A program made the position numbers and the translations under genes. This document shows, piece by piece, positions 1 through 5,996 of a stretch of 8,023 bases of DNA. The stretch is from Desulfovibrionaceae bacterium (GTDB lineage: Bacteria > Desulfobacterota > Desulfovibrionia > Desulfovibrionales > Desulfovibrionaceae), in contig JAUNSE010000079.1 in NCBI GenBank assembly GCA_030539415.1, forward strand, positions 1 through 8,023. The letters run 5' to 3'. The notes under the pieces were generated by a model that worked only from the letters and a program-made list of their open reading frames with translations, searched no databases and was not told the DNA's origin. Position 1 is the stretch's first letter; every line of letters begins with the position of its first letter.

Positions 1-156
1 CACAAGCAGGCCATGCAGGAGTCCCTGTGCCGCCTGCTCGGCCTCTCCCCGACCCATGTCAACGTGAAGGCCACAACGGAGGAGAAGCTGGGCTTCACCG
101 GCAGCCTTGAGGGCATCAAGGCCTATGCCGCGGTCACGGGCCTGGCTCCCCGCTAG
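1..156 (+). CDS. ispF: 2-C-methyl-D-erythritol 2,4-cyclodiphosphate synthase, C-terminal end (5' truncated by window)
   Basis: Only the last 51 residues are visible, read in frame from base 1 to a TAG at 154-156. They contain the hallmark VNVKATTEEKLGFTG stretch of IspF, whose Thr-Thr-x-Glu segment binds the cytidine diphosphate part of the substrate. IspF makes the cyclic diphosphate intermediate of the non-mevalonate isoprenoid pathway in the cytosol and works as a trimer. After GFTG this copy has Ser-Leu-Glu-Gly where the Escherichia coli enzyme has Arg-Gly-Glu-Gly, so a conserved arginine is replaced. The fragment could equally be the C-terminal half of a bifunctional IspD/IspF fusion, which is known in Desulfovibrio and other groups. 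The missing 5' part would decide. It is followed 23 bases later by a strong terminator, so it ends its transcription unit. Confidence 0.93.
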   Translation, partial: HKQAMQESLCRLLGLSPTHVNVKATTEEKLGFTGSLEGIKAYAAVTGLAPR

Positions 157-179
157 AGAGCGCCCTTCCCTTTTCTGCC

Positions 180-214
180 GGCCGGCCGCGTCCCTGCGGC
201 CGGCCTTCTCTTCT
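180..214 (+). terminator. Intrinsic terminator of the ispF transcript
   Basis: The 10-bp arms GGCCGGCCGC (180-189) and GCGGCCGGCC (196-205) are perfectly complementary around a 6-base loop, and the pyrimidine tract TTCTCTTCT follows at 206-214. The hairpin begins 23 bases after the ispF stop, which separates ispF from the MFS gene downstream. Confidence 0.85.
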
Positions 215-222
215 GCCCGCAG

Positions 223-266
223 GGCGGCATCGCCCGGGCGCAGGATGAGTGCCGGACACAGGACGG
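223..266 (+). repeat. 44-bp block shared with 1768-1811, copy A
   Basis: This block aligns without gaps to 1768-1811, with 34 of 44 bases identical. The identity includes an 11-base exact run GGCGGCATCGC and then CGGGC. In both copies the block lies at exactly the same distance upstream of the 16-bp palindrome (offset 1545 throughout). No coding sense is apparent here. Confidence 0.6.
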
Positions 267-280
267 GACGAAAATCGACC

Positions 281-304
281 ATTCTTAACCGTACGGTCAA
301 GAAT
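281..304. promoter_or_regulatory. Palindrome copy 1 (24-bp form; core 285-300), upstream of the MFS gene
   Basis: The core is TTAACCGTACGGTCAA. It is flanked by ATTC and GAAT, so the dyad extends to 24 bp with 11 of 12 pairs; the single mismatch is A287 against C298. It ends 56 bases before the MFS start codon, where an operator could block initiation. A weak promoter may straddle it (TCGACC at 275-280, an 18-base spacer, AAGAAT at 299-304), but neither hexamer is good. The architecture is like TetR-family operators, for example the RutR box TTGACC-A-NN-T-GGTCAA. No TetR gene is in the window. Confidence 0.6.
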
Positions 305-360
305 GAGTTTTTTTCGTGTTTTCCTGGCAGGGGCCTCCCCCTTCATGTATCGAGGAAATC

Positions 361-1596
361 ATGGACAATACGACAAGAGCCTGGTGCATCTTCATCACTC
401 TCTCCATGGCAACGCTTTTCTCCAGCACGCAGCAGGTCGGACTGGCAACGGTTTCCGGAGAAGTCGCATCTGCCTTCGCCATAGGTCCCGCTGAACTGGG
501 CACGCTCGCGGCGGCATTCACCTACACATACGCGCTGATGCAGATACCGGCAGGGATGCTGTCGGACATTCTGGGCTGCCGCAGAGTCATACCCGTGTTC
601 CTGAGCATCGGTGTCGCGGGCATGCTTGTCTTCGCGCTCTCCCCGTCCTTCGGCGGAGCGGTGTTCGGCCGCTTCCTGACCGGCCTTGGCCTGGTCATGA
701 TCAGTGCCCCCCTGCTCAAGATGACGGCTGTCTGGTTCCCTGCGCACCGCTTCGGCATGCTGACGGCCATCTCGCTTGTCTTCGGCGGCGTCGGCTACTG
801 GGCGGCGACAACACCCATGGCCTACGCGGCATCGCTGTGGGGCTGGAGAAACACCTTCCTCGGATGCGCGGCGATCTTTGTCCTGCTGATCGTCGCCGTG
901 CTGATTTTCGTGCGCGACGCCCCGGAAGGAGCGAACGCGTCTGTGCCCGAAAGTCGGGTCGGACTCGGCGAACTCATGCGCGGCATCTGCAGCCAGAGAC
1001 AGCTGTGGATTGTCGCCCTGTGGCACGGCATCCAGGGAGGCATCTATTTCTCCTTCATCGGTCTGTGGGGCGGCCAGTACCTCATGCGGGTGCACGGCAT
1101 TTCGTCCATAGACACGGCCTGGGTGCTTTCACTGAGCTCCTGCACCATCATGCTCACGCCTGTTTTCACCGGCATCGCCGCCAGAACAGGGCGCAAGCCG
1201 GTCTTCCTTGTGCTGCCCATGATCAACATCGCGCTTTTCGGCATCCTGTACATGGGCGTGGACAGCTGGGCCCCTGCGGCACTCGCGGTGTACTTCTGCG
1301 TCATCGCCATCGCGTCCATCAGCGCCTGCGCCTGCATCTTCGACGCCGGACAGGCCCTGTTCCCTGTCTCCATGGCCGGAACGGTGGGCGGTTTTATCAA
1401 CATGTGCCCTTTCTGCTGCGGAGCCATTCTCCAGCAGGTTTTCGGCGTCATCGTGGACAGGGGAATTGCCGGAGGCGAGACGCCCGCCCAGGCCTTCTCC
1501 GGCGGCTTCCTCTTCTATGCCGTCCTGTCGTGCGCGACAGTGCTTCTGACTCTGGCCTACCGGGAAAACCCGGTCAGGTGCGAAAGAAAGCAGTAG
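361..1596 (+). CDS. Major facilitator superfamily (MFS) transporter, substrate unknown
   Basis: The protein has 411 residues, a usual MFS size, and is almost entirely hydrophobic segments joined by short loops, which fits 12 inner-membrane helices. The MFS loop 2-3 signature is present at residues 65-75 (G65, D69, G72, R74, R75), followed by GRFLTGLG around 103-110 in helix 4 and a GWR motif at 161-163. A loop near residue 190-210 separates the halves, and a second-half counterpart of the loop signature (GIAARTGRKP) is visible. The start at ATG 361 has AGGA at 353-356. An in-frame GTG at 316 would add an unlikely 15-residue leader that runs through the ribosome binding site. The gene stands alone behind the ispF terminator and 56 bases after palindrome copy 1. 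The family includes metabolite and drug transporters, and nothing here fixes the substrate. Confidence 0.9.
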   Translation: MDNTTRAWCIFITLSMATLFSSTQQVGLATVSGEVASAFAIGPAELGTLAAAFTYTYALMQIPAGMLSDILGCRRVIPVFLSIGVAGMLVFALSPSFGGAVFGRFLTGLGLVMISAPLLKMTAVWFPAHRFGMLTAISLVFGGVGYWAATTPMAYAASLWGWRNTFLGCAAIFVLLIVAVLIFVRDAPEGANASVPESRVGLGELMRGICSQRQLWIVALWHGIQGGIYFSFIGLWGGQYLMRVHGISSIDTAWVLSLSSCTIMLTPVFTGIAARTGRKPVFLVLPMINIALFGILYMGVDSWAPAALAVYFCVIAIASISACACIFDAGQALFPVSMAGTVGGFINMCPFCCGAILQQVFGVIVDRGIAGGETPAQAFSGGFLFYAVLSCATVLLTLAYRENPVRCERKQ

Positions 1597-1767
1597 GAGA
1601 GCGGCAGCGGGCACGGGCAGGCAGAGACGGCTCGGCACAGACAAAAGAAGTCCGGCTTGCACAGCGTCACTGCCGCGAAAGCCTGTAATATCATGATGTT
1701 CAACACTGGTCTTTCCGCTTTTGCAAAGATGATCGCCGCTCGGGCCGGTCTTGCGGGGAGCCGGAAA

Positions 1768-1811
1768 GGCGGCATCGCGCGGGCTTCGGAGAAGTTCCGG
1801 GAACAGGGCGG
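1768..1811 (+). repeat. 44-bp block shared with 223-266, copy B
   Basis: This is the counterpart of 223-266, with 34 of 44 bases identical and no gaps. It precedes palindrome copy 2 with the same spacing as the first block precedes copy 1. With the palindrome, the repeated unit is about 80 bp (223-304 and 1768-1849), although the stretch just before the palindrome has diverged. Confidence 0.6.
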
Positions 1812-1829
1812 ACATGAACTGGCCGGATA

Positions 1830-1845
1830 TTGACCGTACGGTTAA
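1830..1845. promoter_or_regulatory. Palindrome copy 2, in the convergent gap
   Basis: The sequence is TTGACCGTACGGTTAA. Seven of eight pairs match, the exception being G1832 against T1843. It differs from copy 1 only at the two purine/pyrimidine-variable positions. No gene starts near it on either strand, so if it is an operator its target is missing from the window. Confidence 0.55.
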
Positions 1846-2027
1846 AAAGCCTTTGTCCTGCATTCGGGGCAGCTGCCGGCAGAGCGATTCCCGACTGGCA
1901 GAGCGGACAAGCATCGCCTCCGGGCTGAACCGCGGGCCACGGCGCGATCGTCTTCAGATCCCTTGCGCCCATTGACGGCCCATCCTTCTGCGCCCGGCGT
2001 CAATTTGCGCCCCGCACTTGAGGCATA

Positions 2028-2071
2028 AAGGGCGGACCGGACTTTCTATGCTCAAGCCGCGGCCCGCCCTT
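2028..2071 (-). terminator. Probable terminator of the aldo/keto reductase-flavoprotein operon
   Basis: Twelve-base arms AAGGGCGGACCG (2028-2039) and CGGCCCGCCCTT (2060-2071) pair completely in minus-strand RNA if one G-U pair is allowed; in plus-strand RNA the same position is an A-C mismatch. The loop is 20 bases and the trailing tract is short (TTTATG). It begins 28 bases after the flavoprotein stop codon. Bidirectional action for the convergent MFS gene is possible because TTCTTC follows on the plus side. Confidence 0.5.
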
Positions 2072-2098
2072 CTTCGCATGCCTGTGTGCCGCAGGGCG

Positions 2099-2935
2099 TC
2101 ACGCGTGCAGACACTTCAGCAGATGCGCCATGTTCTCGCCGATATTGCGCATGTTGGCCATGCCCTCCTCGTCCTTGAGCACCTCGCCCGGCAGCCGGCC
2201 GTAGGCCATGTTCCAGTAGGTGGAGCCCACCACATGCACCTCGTGGTTGAGGAAGAAGTGATTCATGGTGTCCACGGCGCTCATGCAGCCGCCCCTGCGG
2301 GCAGCGACCACGGAGGCGCCGACCTTGTGCTTCAGGACGCCGGGCCGCATGTCGCTGACCACGGCAGCCCGCTCCAGAAAGGCCTTCATCCTGGCCGAGA
2401 CGTCCGCGGAATACACCGGCGACCCCAGCACGATGCCGTCGGCCGCCTTCATCTTATCGAAGAGCGGCACGAAGGCATCCCGCTTCACGACACAGACGCC
2501 GGTTTTGGCGCAGGCAAAGCACGCCCGGCAGGGCAGTATCTCGGAGCCGGCAAGCTCCACCAGCTCGGTCCCGATGCCGGCCTTTTCCAGCTCCCTGAAG
2601 ACTTCGCCTATCAGCAGGGACGTGTTGCCCTGTTTGCGGGCGCTGCCGCATATGCCAAGCACCTTCATTGCCTTTGTCTCCCCGCCGGCGCTCGCGGCTC
2701 CGGCTCCCTCTCCGGCTTTTGCAGCCTCTGTCTGTCCTGCCTGCACTTCCTTCACAACCGTTTCCTGTCCGCCGGCTCCGGCTCCCTGCTCCGCGGCATA
2801 CGCCGCCCTCGGAGCAAGGCCGGCCAGCGCCAGGGCTCCGGCGGCCGCGGCGCCGCGCTCCAGAAACTGTCTGCGGCCCATGGCCCGGGACCGGCGGTCT
2901 CCGCCTTCGGGCTGAGTGTTCATGTTCTCGCTCAT
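2099..2935 (-). CDS. Tat-exported flavodoxin-fold / NADPH-dependent FMN reductase family protein with Isf-type cysteine motif
   Basis: The product has 278 residues. Residues 20-48 form a twin-arginine signal: GRRQFLERG, an alanine/leucine-rich stretch, then an AYA cleavage-type site. An Ala/Gly/Glu-rich linker covers about 49-88. The flavodoxin-like domain starts at KVLGICGSARKQGNTS (91-106, the FMN-phosphate loop) and continues with GSPVY at 171-175. Cysteines 136, 139, 142 and 148 form C-x2-C-x2-C-x5-C, the compact motif that binds a 4Fe-4S cluster in archaeal iron-sulfur flavoproteins. Some relatives keep part of this motif without a cluster, so the cluster is inferred. Tat export fits a cofactor loaded in the cytoplasm. 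The ATG at 2935 overlaps the stop of the aldo/keto reductase gene as ATGA, which favours this start; ATG 2923 and 2881 would also keep the signal. The electron donor and acceptor are unknown. Confidence 0.85.
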   Translation of the reverse strand: MSENMNTQPEGGDRRSRAMGRRQFLERGAAAAGALALAGLAPRAAYAAEQGAGAGGQETVVKEVQAGQTEAAKAGEGAGAASAGGETKAMKVLGICGSARKQGNTSLLIGEVFRELEKAGIGTELVELAGSEILPCRACFACAKTGVCVVKRDAFVPLFDKMKAADGIVLGSPVYSADVSARMKAFLERAAVVSDMRPGVLKHKVGASVVAARRGGCMSAVDTMNHFFLNHEVHVVGSTYWNMAYGRLPGEVLKDEEGMANMRNIGENMAHLLKCLHA

Positions 2936-3888
2936 GCCTGCACCATCTCCCTTTCCCACTCGCGCAGGGTGGCGATCTTCGTGCGTCCGGCAAGCTCCTC
3001 GAGGCGGCCGACCTCGTCTTCGGAGAGGACAATCTGCGCGGCCTTTGCGGCATCCTCCACATGCTTCACCTTCGTGACGCCGATGATGGGCAGGGTGCCC
3101 TTCGCCATGGCCCAGGCAGTGGCAATCTGCGCAGGAGTCGCGGCATGCGCGGCGCCTGTGGCGCGCATCTCGTTCACCAGCTCCTCCAGCTCGGGCAGGG
3201 AGGCGTTGTAGGTGGCTGCGCGGGCGCTGCCCTCCGGGAAGGGATGGGCCGTGTCGTAGCTGCCGGAAAGGGCGCCCTGCTCCAGCACCATGTAGGAGAA
3301 GAAGGTGATGCCCTTCTCATGGCAGTAGTCCAGGATGCCGGCCCGCTCGGAGGATCGGTGCAGCAGGCTGTAGTGGTTCTGGACGGCCGAGACTTTGAGG
3401 CCTTCGGCACCGAGGATTTCCTCGGCCCGCATGAGCTCCGCGAGATTGTGGTTGGAGACGCCTATTGCCCGGATGCGGCCGGCTTTGGCCAGCGGGACCA
3501 GCATGGGCGTCCAGCGCTCCACATCCATGGGATTGTGTATCCAGTAGAGATCGATGACCTCCGCATTGAGGCGCTCGCAGCTGCCGTCCAGCATCTGGCG
3601 CATGGCGTCAGGAGAGTCGGCGGCAATCTGCGGGGTGAACTTGGTGGAGAGGACGACGCTCTCCCGGCCCGGCTCCCTGACAAAGCTGCCCAGGATGCGC
3701 TCGGAGCTGCCCATGCCGTAGACCGCGGCCGTGTCCCACAGGTTGAGGCCGGCCTGCTGCGCCGCAGCGAAGACGGGACGGAGCTCCTCCACGTCCAGAT
3801 GATTGCCGAAGACCTGATCGCCGCCGGCCATGCCGGCTCCCCAGGACCAGGCGCCGAGCGCCACGCGCGGAAGTGTCTTGCTGTGCAT
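2932..3888 (-). CDS. Aldo/keto reductase, NADP(H)-dependent
   Basis: This 318-residue protein has the usual length for the family and shows the full catalytic tetrad: Asp52 and Tyr57 in NLWDTAAVYG, Lys83 in STKF and His118 in YWIHNP. GVSNHN at 143-148 and QNHYSLLHR at 170-178 are further family landmarks, and IIGVTKVKHVEDAAKA at 268-283 is the nucleotide-phosphate binding segment near the C-terminus. It should reduce an aldehyde or ketone with NADPH in the cytosol; the substrate is not evident. The start ATG 3888 has AAAGGA eight bases upstream. It is the first gene of an operon with the exported flavoprotein, joined by an ATGA overlap at 2935-2932. Upstream lies a 746-bp gap with three palindrome copies, the nearest 225 bases from the start. 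Confidence 0.92.
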   Translation of the reverse strand: MHSKTLPRVALGAWSWGAGMAGGDQVFGNHLDVEELRPVFAAAQQAGLNLWDTAAVYGMGSSERILGSFVREPGRESVVLSTKFTPQIAADSPDAMRQMLDGSCERLNAEVIDLYWIHNPMDVERWTPMLVPLAKAGRIRAIGVSNHNLAELMRAEEILGAEGLKVSAVQNHYSLLHRSSERAGILDYCHEKGITFFSYMVLEQGALSGSYDTAHPFPEGSARAATYNASLPELEELVNEMRATGAAHAATPAQIATAWAMAKGTLPIIGVTKVKHVEDAAKAAQIVLSEDEVGRLEELAGRTKIATLREWEREMVQA

Positions 3889-3915
3889 TGTCTGTTTCCT
3901 TTCTTTTGAAATTTT

Positions 3916-3932
3916 CTCTGCGCATGGCAGAG
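3916..3932 (-). other. Small leader hairpin before the aldo/keto reductase gene
   Basis: CTCTGC (3916-3921) and GCAGAG (3927-3932) form a 6-bp stem with a 5-base loop. On the minus strand it is followed by AAAATTTC and then by the AAAGGA ribosome binding site. It lies 27 bases before the start codon and would be in the 5' untranslated leader. A regulatory role is only a guess. Confidence 0.3.
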
Positions 3933-4113
3933 TCTGCTGGCTGATGGTTGAGGTCGAGAGCAGGCGCGGGGTCTGCCGGTCTGCTCGATTGAGCCCTGCC
4001 GACTGCCCCTGCCGAGGAAAGCGTGCCTCCGGTCGCAGGATGGCTGCCCCAGTGCCCGCCGCCAGCCCGGACGGAAGGGAGTGCCCGGTCCGACGGCGGA
4101 AAGATGCCGAAAA

Positions 4114-4129
4114 TTGACTGTACGGTTAA
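4114..4129. promoter_or_regulatory. Palindrome copy 3
   Basis: The sequence is TTGACTGTACGGTTAA, with six of eight pairs. It is the copy nearest to the aldo/keto reductase gene, 225 bases upstream of its ATG, which is far for a simple operator unless transcription starts well upstream. The preceding CGAAAA is also found before copy 1 (269-274). Confidence 0.55.
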
Positions 4130-4205
4130 AAACTGACCCTGTTTGTCCGCTGTGCGGGCACGAGCCGGCATGCACCGGCAGCGCCGGCGCGCCTTCCGGC
4201 AGAAT

Positions 4206-4229
4206 CGGCTTTCGGCCTTCCGAAAGCCG
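4206..4229. other. Perfect 10-bp stem-loop between palindrome copies 3 and 4
   Basis: CGGCTTTCGG (4206-4215) and CCGAAAGCCG (4220-4229) are exactly complementary around a CCTT loop. It has terminator-like stability, but no T-tract follows on either strand. It ends 14 bases before palindrome copy 4. It could be a structural or processing element; no function can be assigned. Confidence 0.45.
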
Positions 4230-4243
4230 GATGTCTGCTGAAT

Positions 4244-4259
4244 TTGACTGAACGGTTAA
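4244..4259. promoter_or_regulatory. Palindrome copy 4
   Basis: The sequence is TTGACTGAACGGTTAA. It has A where the other central bases are T, and its right arm continues as GAAA, close to the GAAT extension of copies 1 and 5. It lies 114 bases from copy 3 (between the two cores) in the gene-free gap. Confidence 0.55.
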
Positions 4260-4485
4260 GAAATCTGGGACTTCTCCTTTCGGGAGACGGGCTGGCCAGC
4301 CGCCTTTTCCGGGCCGGGTCGAGCCAGGCCGATTCCTCCTCCCTCCGGAGACACGAGCCCAGTGGCAGCGGCACCTTCCCTGTCAGGACTCCATGTCTTC
4401 ATTGCCGACTGGCACGTCCCTCTCCGGCAGAACGCCCTGCCCGTCTCTCCGGGGACACTTCCCTCAGGTGCGGAAAACAGTCCCT

Positions 4486-4509
4486 ATTCTTAACCGTATG
4501 GTTAAGAAT
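4486..4509. promoter_or_regulatory. Palindrome copy 5 (24-bp form; core 4490-4505)
   Basis: The core is TTAACCGTATGGTTAA with ATTC and GAAT extensions. The dyad has 11 of 12 pairs, with a single mismatch next to the centre (G4496 against T4499). It matches copy 1 at 22 of 24 positions. It sits 125 bases beyond the end of the DUF362 gene, so it is downstream of that gene rather than in front of it. Confidence 0.6.
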
Positions 4510-4634
4510 TGTCGGTTGAGCCCTTTTTCGGGGCGAAGGTTTGGAGAGCCGGCGCCCTTTGCGGACAAAAACGCCTTCCCTATCCGACCCGGCCGCGCGC
4601 CTTCCGCCGGCCGGTCAGTTCAGCCCAGGGCGTG

Positions 4635-5996
4635 TCAGGCTCTGACGAGCTCTATGCCCTCGCTTCTGCCGAGATTGCGGCTGTAGAGCTTGTCCCTGGC
4701 GTTGTTCCAGTGCTCGTGCACGCCGAGGCTCTTTCGCACCGGGCCGTCGCCCGTGCCGTAGGGCGCGCCCGAGGGGGGATTGTGGGCCAGGGCCGCCTCG
4801 TGCAGATAGTTCTCCATGCCGCGGTTGGAGGAAAGCTCGCTGTTGTTTGCCAGCATCACCGGCTCGCTGGTCAGAAAGTCGGCGCCCACGGAATCGATGG
4901 CCACCATGTCCTGCGAGAAAAAGAGGCTCGCGCAGAAGGCGCCGTTGAAGGGCGCCTCGCGCCAGACAGCGTTGCGCCTGGTGATGTTCACGCTCTCGCC
5001 GGGAGCGGTGATGAGGCCGTCCAGCAGGCAGAGCATGGTCTTGCCGCCCAGATGCCGGTGGGCCATCAGGTCCGTCAGCACCGCACGCACGCCCATGCGG
5101 CCCGAGGAGACAGGCCCGTGCAGGCCGGCCGCCTGCGGCGCGCGCATGCGGCTTGTGTTGAGGATGCTGCCGAAGTGGTTCTTGCCGCAGAGGGTCATGC
5201 CGTAGCAGTGGCCCTTGAGGCTCGCCAGATTGATGAGATAGCGGGCCTCGGTCACGCAGCGCGGGAGGCGGCAGACGGCGCCGCGCACTTCGCCCGACCA
5301 GCTCAGCGCTTCGCCTTCATCCGGCACGGCATCCAGTTCTCCGCCCGGGTCCCTGTGCCTGAAGTTCACCCCGGAAAGGATGCCTTCCCGGCACATGGCC
5401 ATCATGAAGTCCGGGAAGATGCGGCCCGCGTCATAGGCCGTGATGTCGGAGGGGGCCACGCCGGCGTCTTCTACCAGCGAGGTCAGCAGGCACTTCAGCA
5501 GCACCGGCGAGGTGAAACTCTCGTGCGTCCTGCCATCTCTGTCGTCATCGTAGGCCGCGGCCCCGTTCATGTTGCACTTGATGGCAATCTTCTCCCCGGG
5601 CTTTCGGCCGCCGGTCCGGCCGGACTTTGCGTTGTGCCAGGCAAAGAGCGCGGCCCAGCCTTCTGCCGCGGTCGCGGTGCCGGCAAGAGCGGCTATGCCG
5701 GACCTGACCATTTCCAGAATCACGTCTTCGGCAAAGTGCTCCGGCTGCCACCAGAAGCCTGTGCCGTCCCAGGACACGGCCTGCGGCCTGTGCGTCCAGA
5801 CCACCCGGCCGGGATGCACGCCCTGCCCCTCGCCCAGCGGGGCGTGGGCGGGAAAGAGCGGGTGCACCTCGCTTGCGGCGGCCTGTGCCGCTTCCGGAGC
5901 GGAGCCGAACGGAAGCGTGGAGCCGAGGGCTGCGCCTGTCAGCGCGCCGGCTGCCAGCACGCCGGCGGTCAGAAAAGTTCTTCTCGAGCGGTTCAT
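4635..5996 (-). CDS. Tat-exported DUF362 family protein
   Basis: The product has 453 residues. It begins with a twin-arginine signal (SRRTFLTAG at 4-12, hydrophobic to about 28, Ala-rich cleavage region around 36-42), so it should be exported folded. The body shows DUF362 landmarks: KIAIKCNMN at 136-144, SLKGHCYGMTLCGKNHFG at 259-276 (the usual LK.H..G.T...KN.FG block) and LLDGLITAPG plus MVAIDSVGADF in the last third. The family is uncharacterised and often found with iron-sulfur proteins; this copy has no ferredoxin-type CxxCxxCxxxC cluster motif. The start ATG 5996 has GGGAGGA five bases upstream and overlaps the acetyltransferase stop as ATGA. An in-frame GTG at 6011 lies upstream of that ribosome binding site and is unlikely. 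It is the second gene of the operon. Confidence 0.85.
   Translation of the reverse strand: MNRSRRTFLTAGVLAAGALTGAALGSTLPFGSAPEAAQAAASEVHPLFPAHAPLGEGQGVHPGRVVWTHRPQAVSWDGTGFWWQPEHFAEDVILEMVRSGIAALAGTATAAEGWAALFAWHNAKSGRTGGRKPGEKIAIKCNMNGAAAYDDDRDGRTHESFTSPVLLKCLLTSLVEDAGVAPSDITAYDAGRIFPDFMMAMCREGILSGVNFRHRDPGGELDAVPDEGEALSWSGEVRGAVCRLPRCVTEARYLINLASLKGHCYGMTLCGKNHFGSILNTSRMRAPQAAGLHGPVSSGRMGVRAVLTDLMAHRHLGGKTMLCLLDGLITAPGESVNITRRNAVWREAPFNGAFCASLFFSQDMVAIDSVGADFLTSEPVMLANNSELSSNRGMENYLHEAALAHNPPSGAPYGTGDGPVRKSLGVHEHWNNARDKLYSRNLGRSEGIELVRA

Larger units (their letters stand above)
1597..2098. other. 502-bp convergent intergenic gap with no convincing gene
   Basis: This lies between the 3' ends of the MFS gene and the exported flavoprotein gene. 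Short open frames exist on both strands, but none has a ribosome binding site or a recognisable product. The gap holds the second copy of the 44-bp block (1768-1811), palindrome copy 2 (1830-1845), a spaced dyad (ATTGACG at 1971-1977, CGTCAAT at 1998-2004) and a probable terminator (2028-2071). No clear terminator is seen right after the MFS stop. A regulatory palindrome is unexpected between convergent genes, so the gap may contain a decayed gene or a dispersed repeat. Confidence 0.7.
3889..4634. other. 746-bp gap between the two left-facing operons, no convincing gene
   Basis: Open frames of about 80-95 codons occur on both strands, but they lack ribosome binding sites and run straight through the palindromes. 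The gap contains palindrome copies 3, 4 and 5 (4114, 4244, 4490), a perfect 10-bp hairpin (4206-4229) and a small hairpin near the aldo/keto reductase start (3916-3932). No clear sigma-70 promoter for the aldo/keto reductase operon could be picked out. Downstream of the DUF362 stop, on the minus strand, a bulged GC-rich stem at about 4589-4614 is followed only distantly by a run of five T, so a terminator there is doubtful. Confidence 0.65.

Noticed and set aside
316..360. GTG start giving the MFS protein 15 extra residues
   Set aside because: The extension runs through the AGGA ribosome binding site of ATG 361 and adds residues unlike an MFS N-terminus.
1693..1833. 46-codon plus-strand frame in the convergent gap, beginning Met-Met-Phe-Asn
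   Set aside because: No ribosome binding site; it spans the 44-bp non-coding repeat block and ends inside the palindrome.
2018..3211. Long plus-strand open frame opposite the flavoprotein and aldo/keto reductase genes
   Set aside because: Composition is rich in Arg, His and Pro with no recognisable domain; it is an antisense shadow of two well-supported minus-strand genes in G+C-rich DNA.
4410..4427. Sigma-54 promoter suggested by TGGCACG
   Set aside because: The -12 GC element is absent at the required spacing and no plus-strand gene follows.
4114..4505. CRISPR array
   Set aside because: Only three palindromes occur here, unevenly spaced by 130 and 246 bases, and the flanks are not spacer-like.
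4126..4519. Short open frames in the 746-bp gap that share an Asn-Arg-Thr/Ser/Met-Val-Lys peptide with frames near the other palindromes
   Set aside because: The recurring peptide is just the translated palindrome. The frames have no ribosome binding sites, so they are not a small-protein family.
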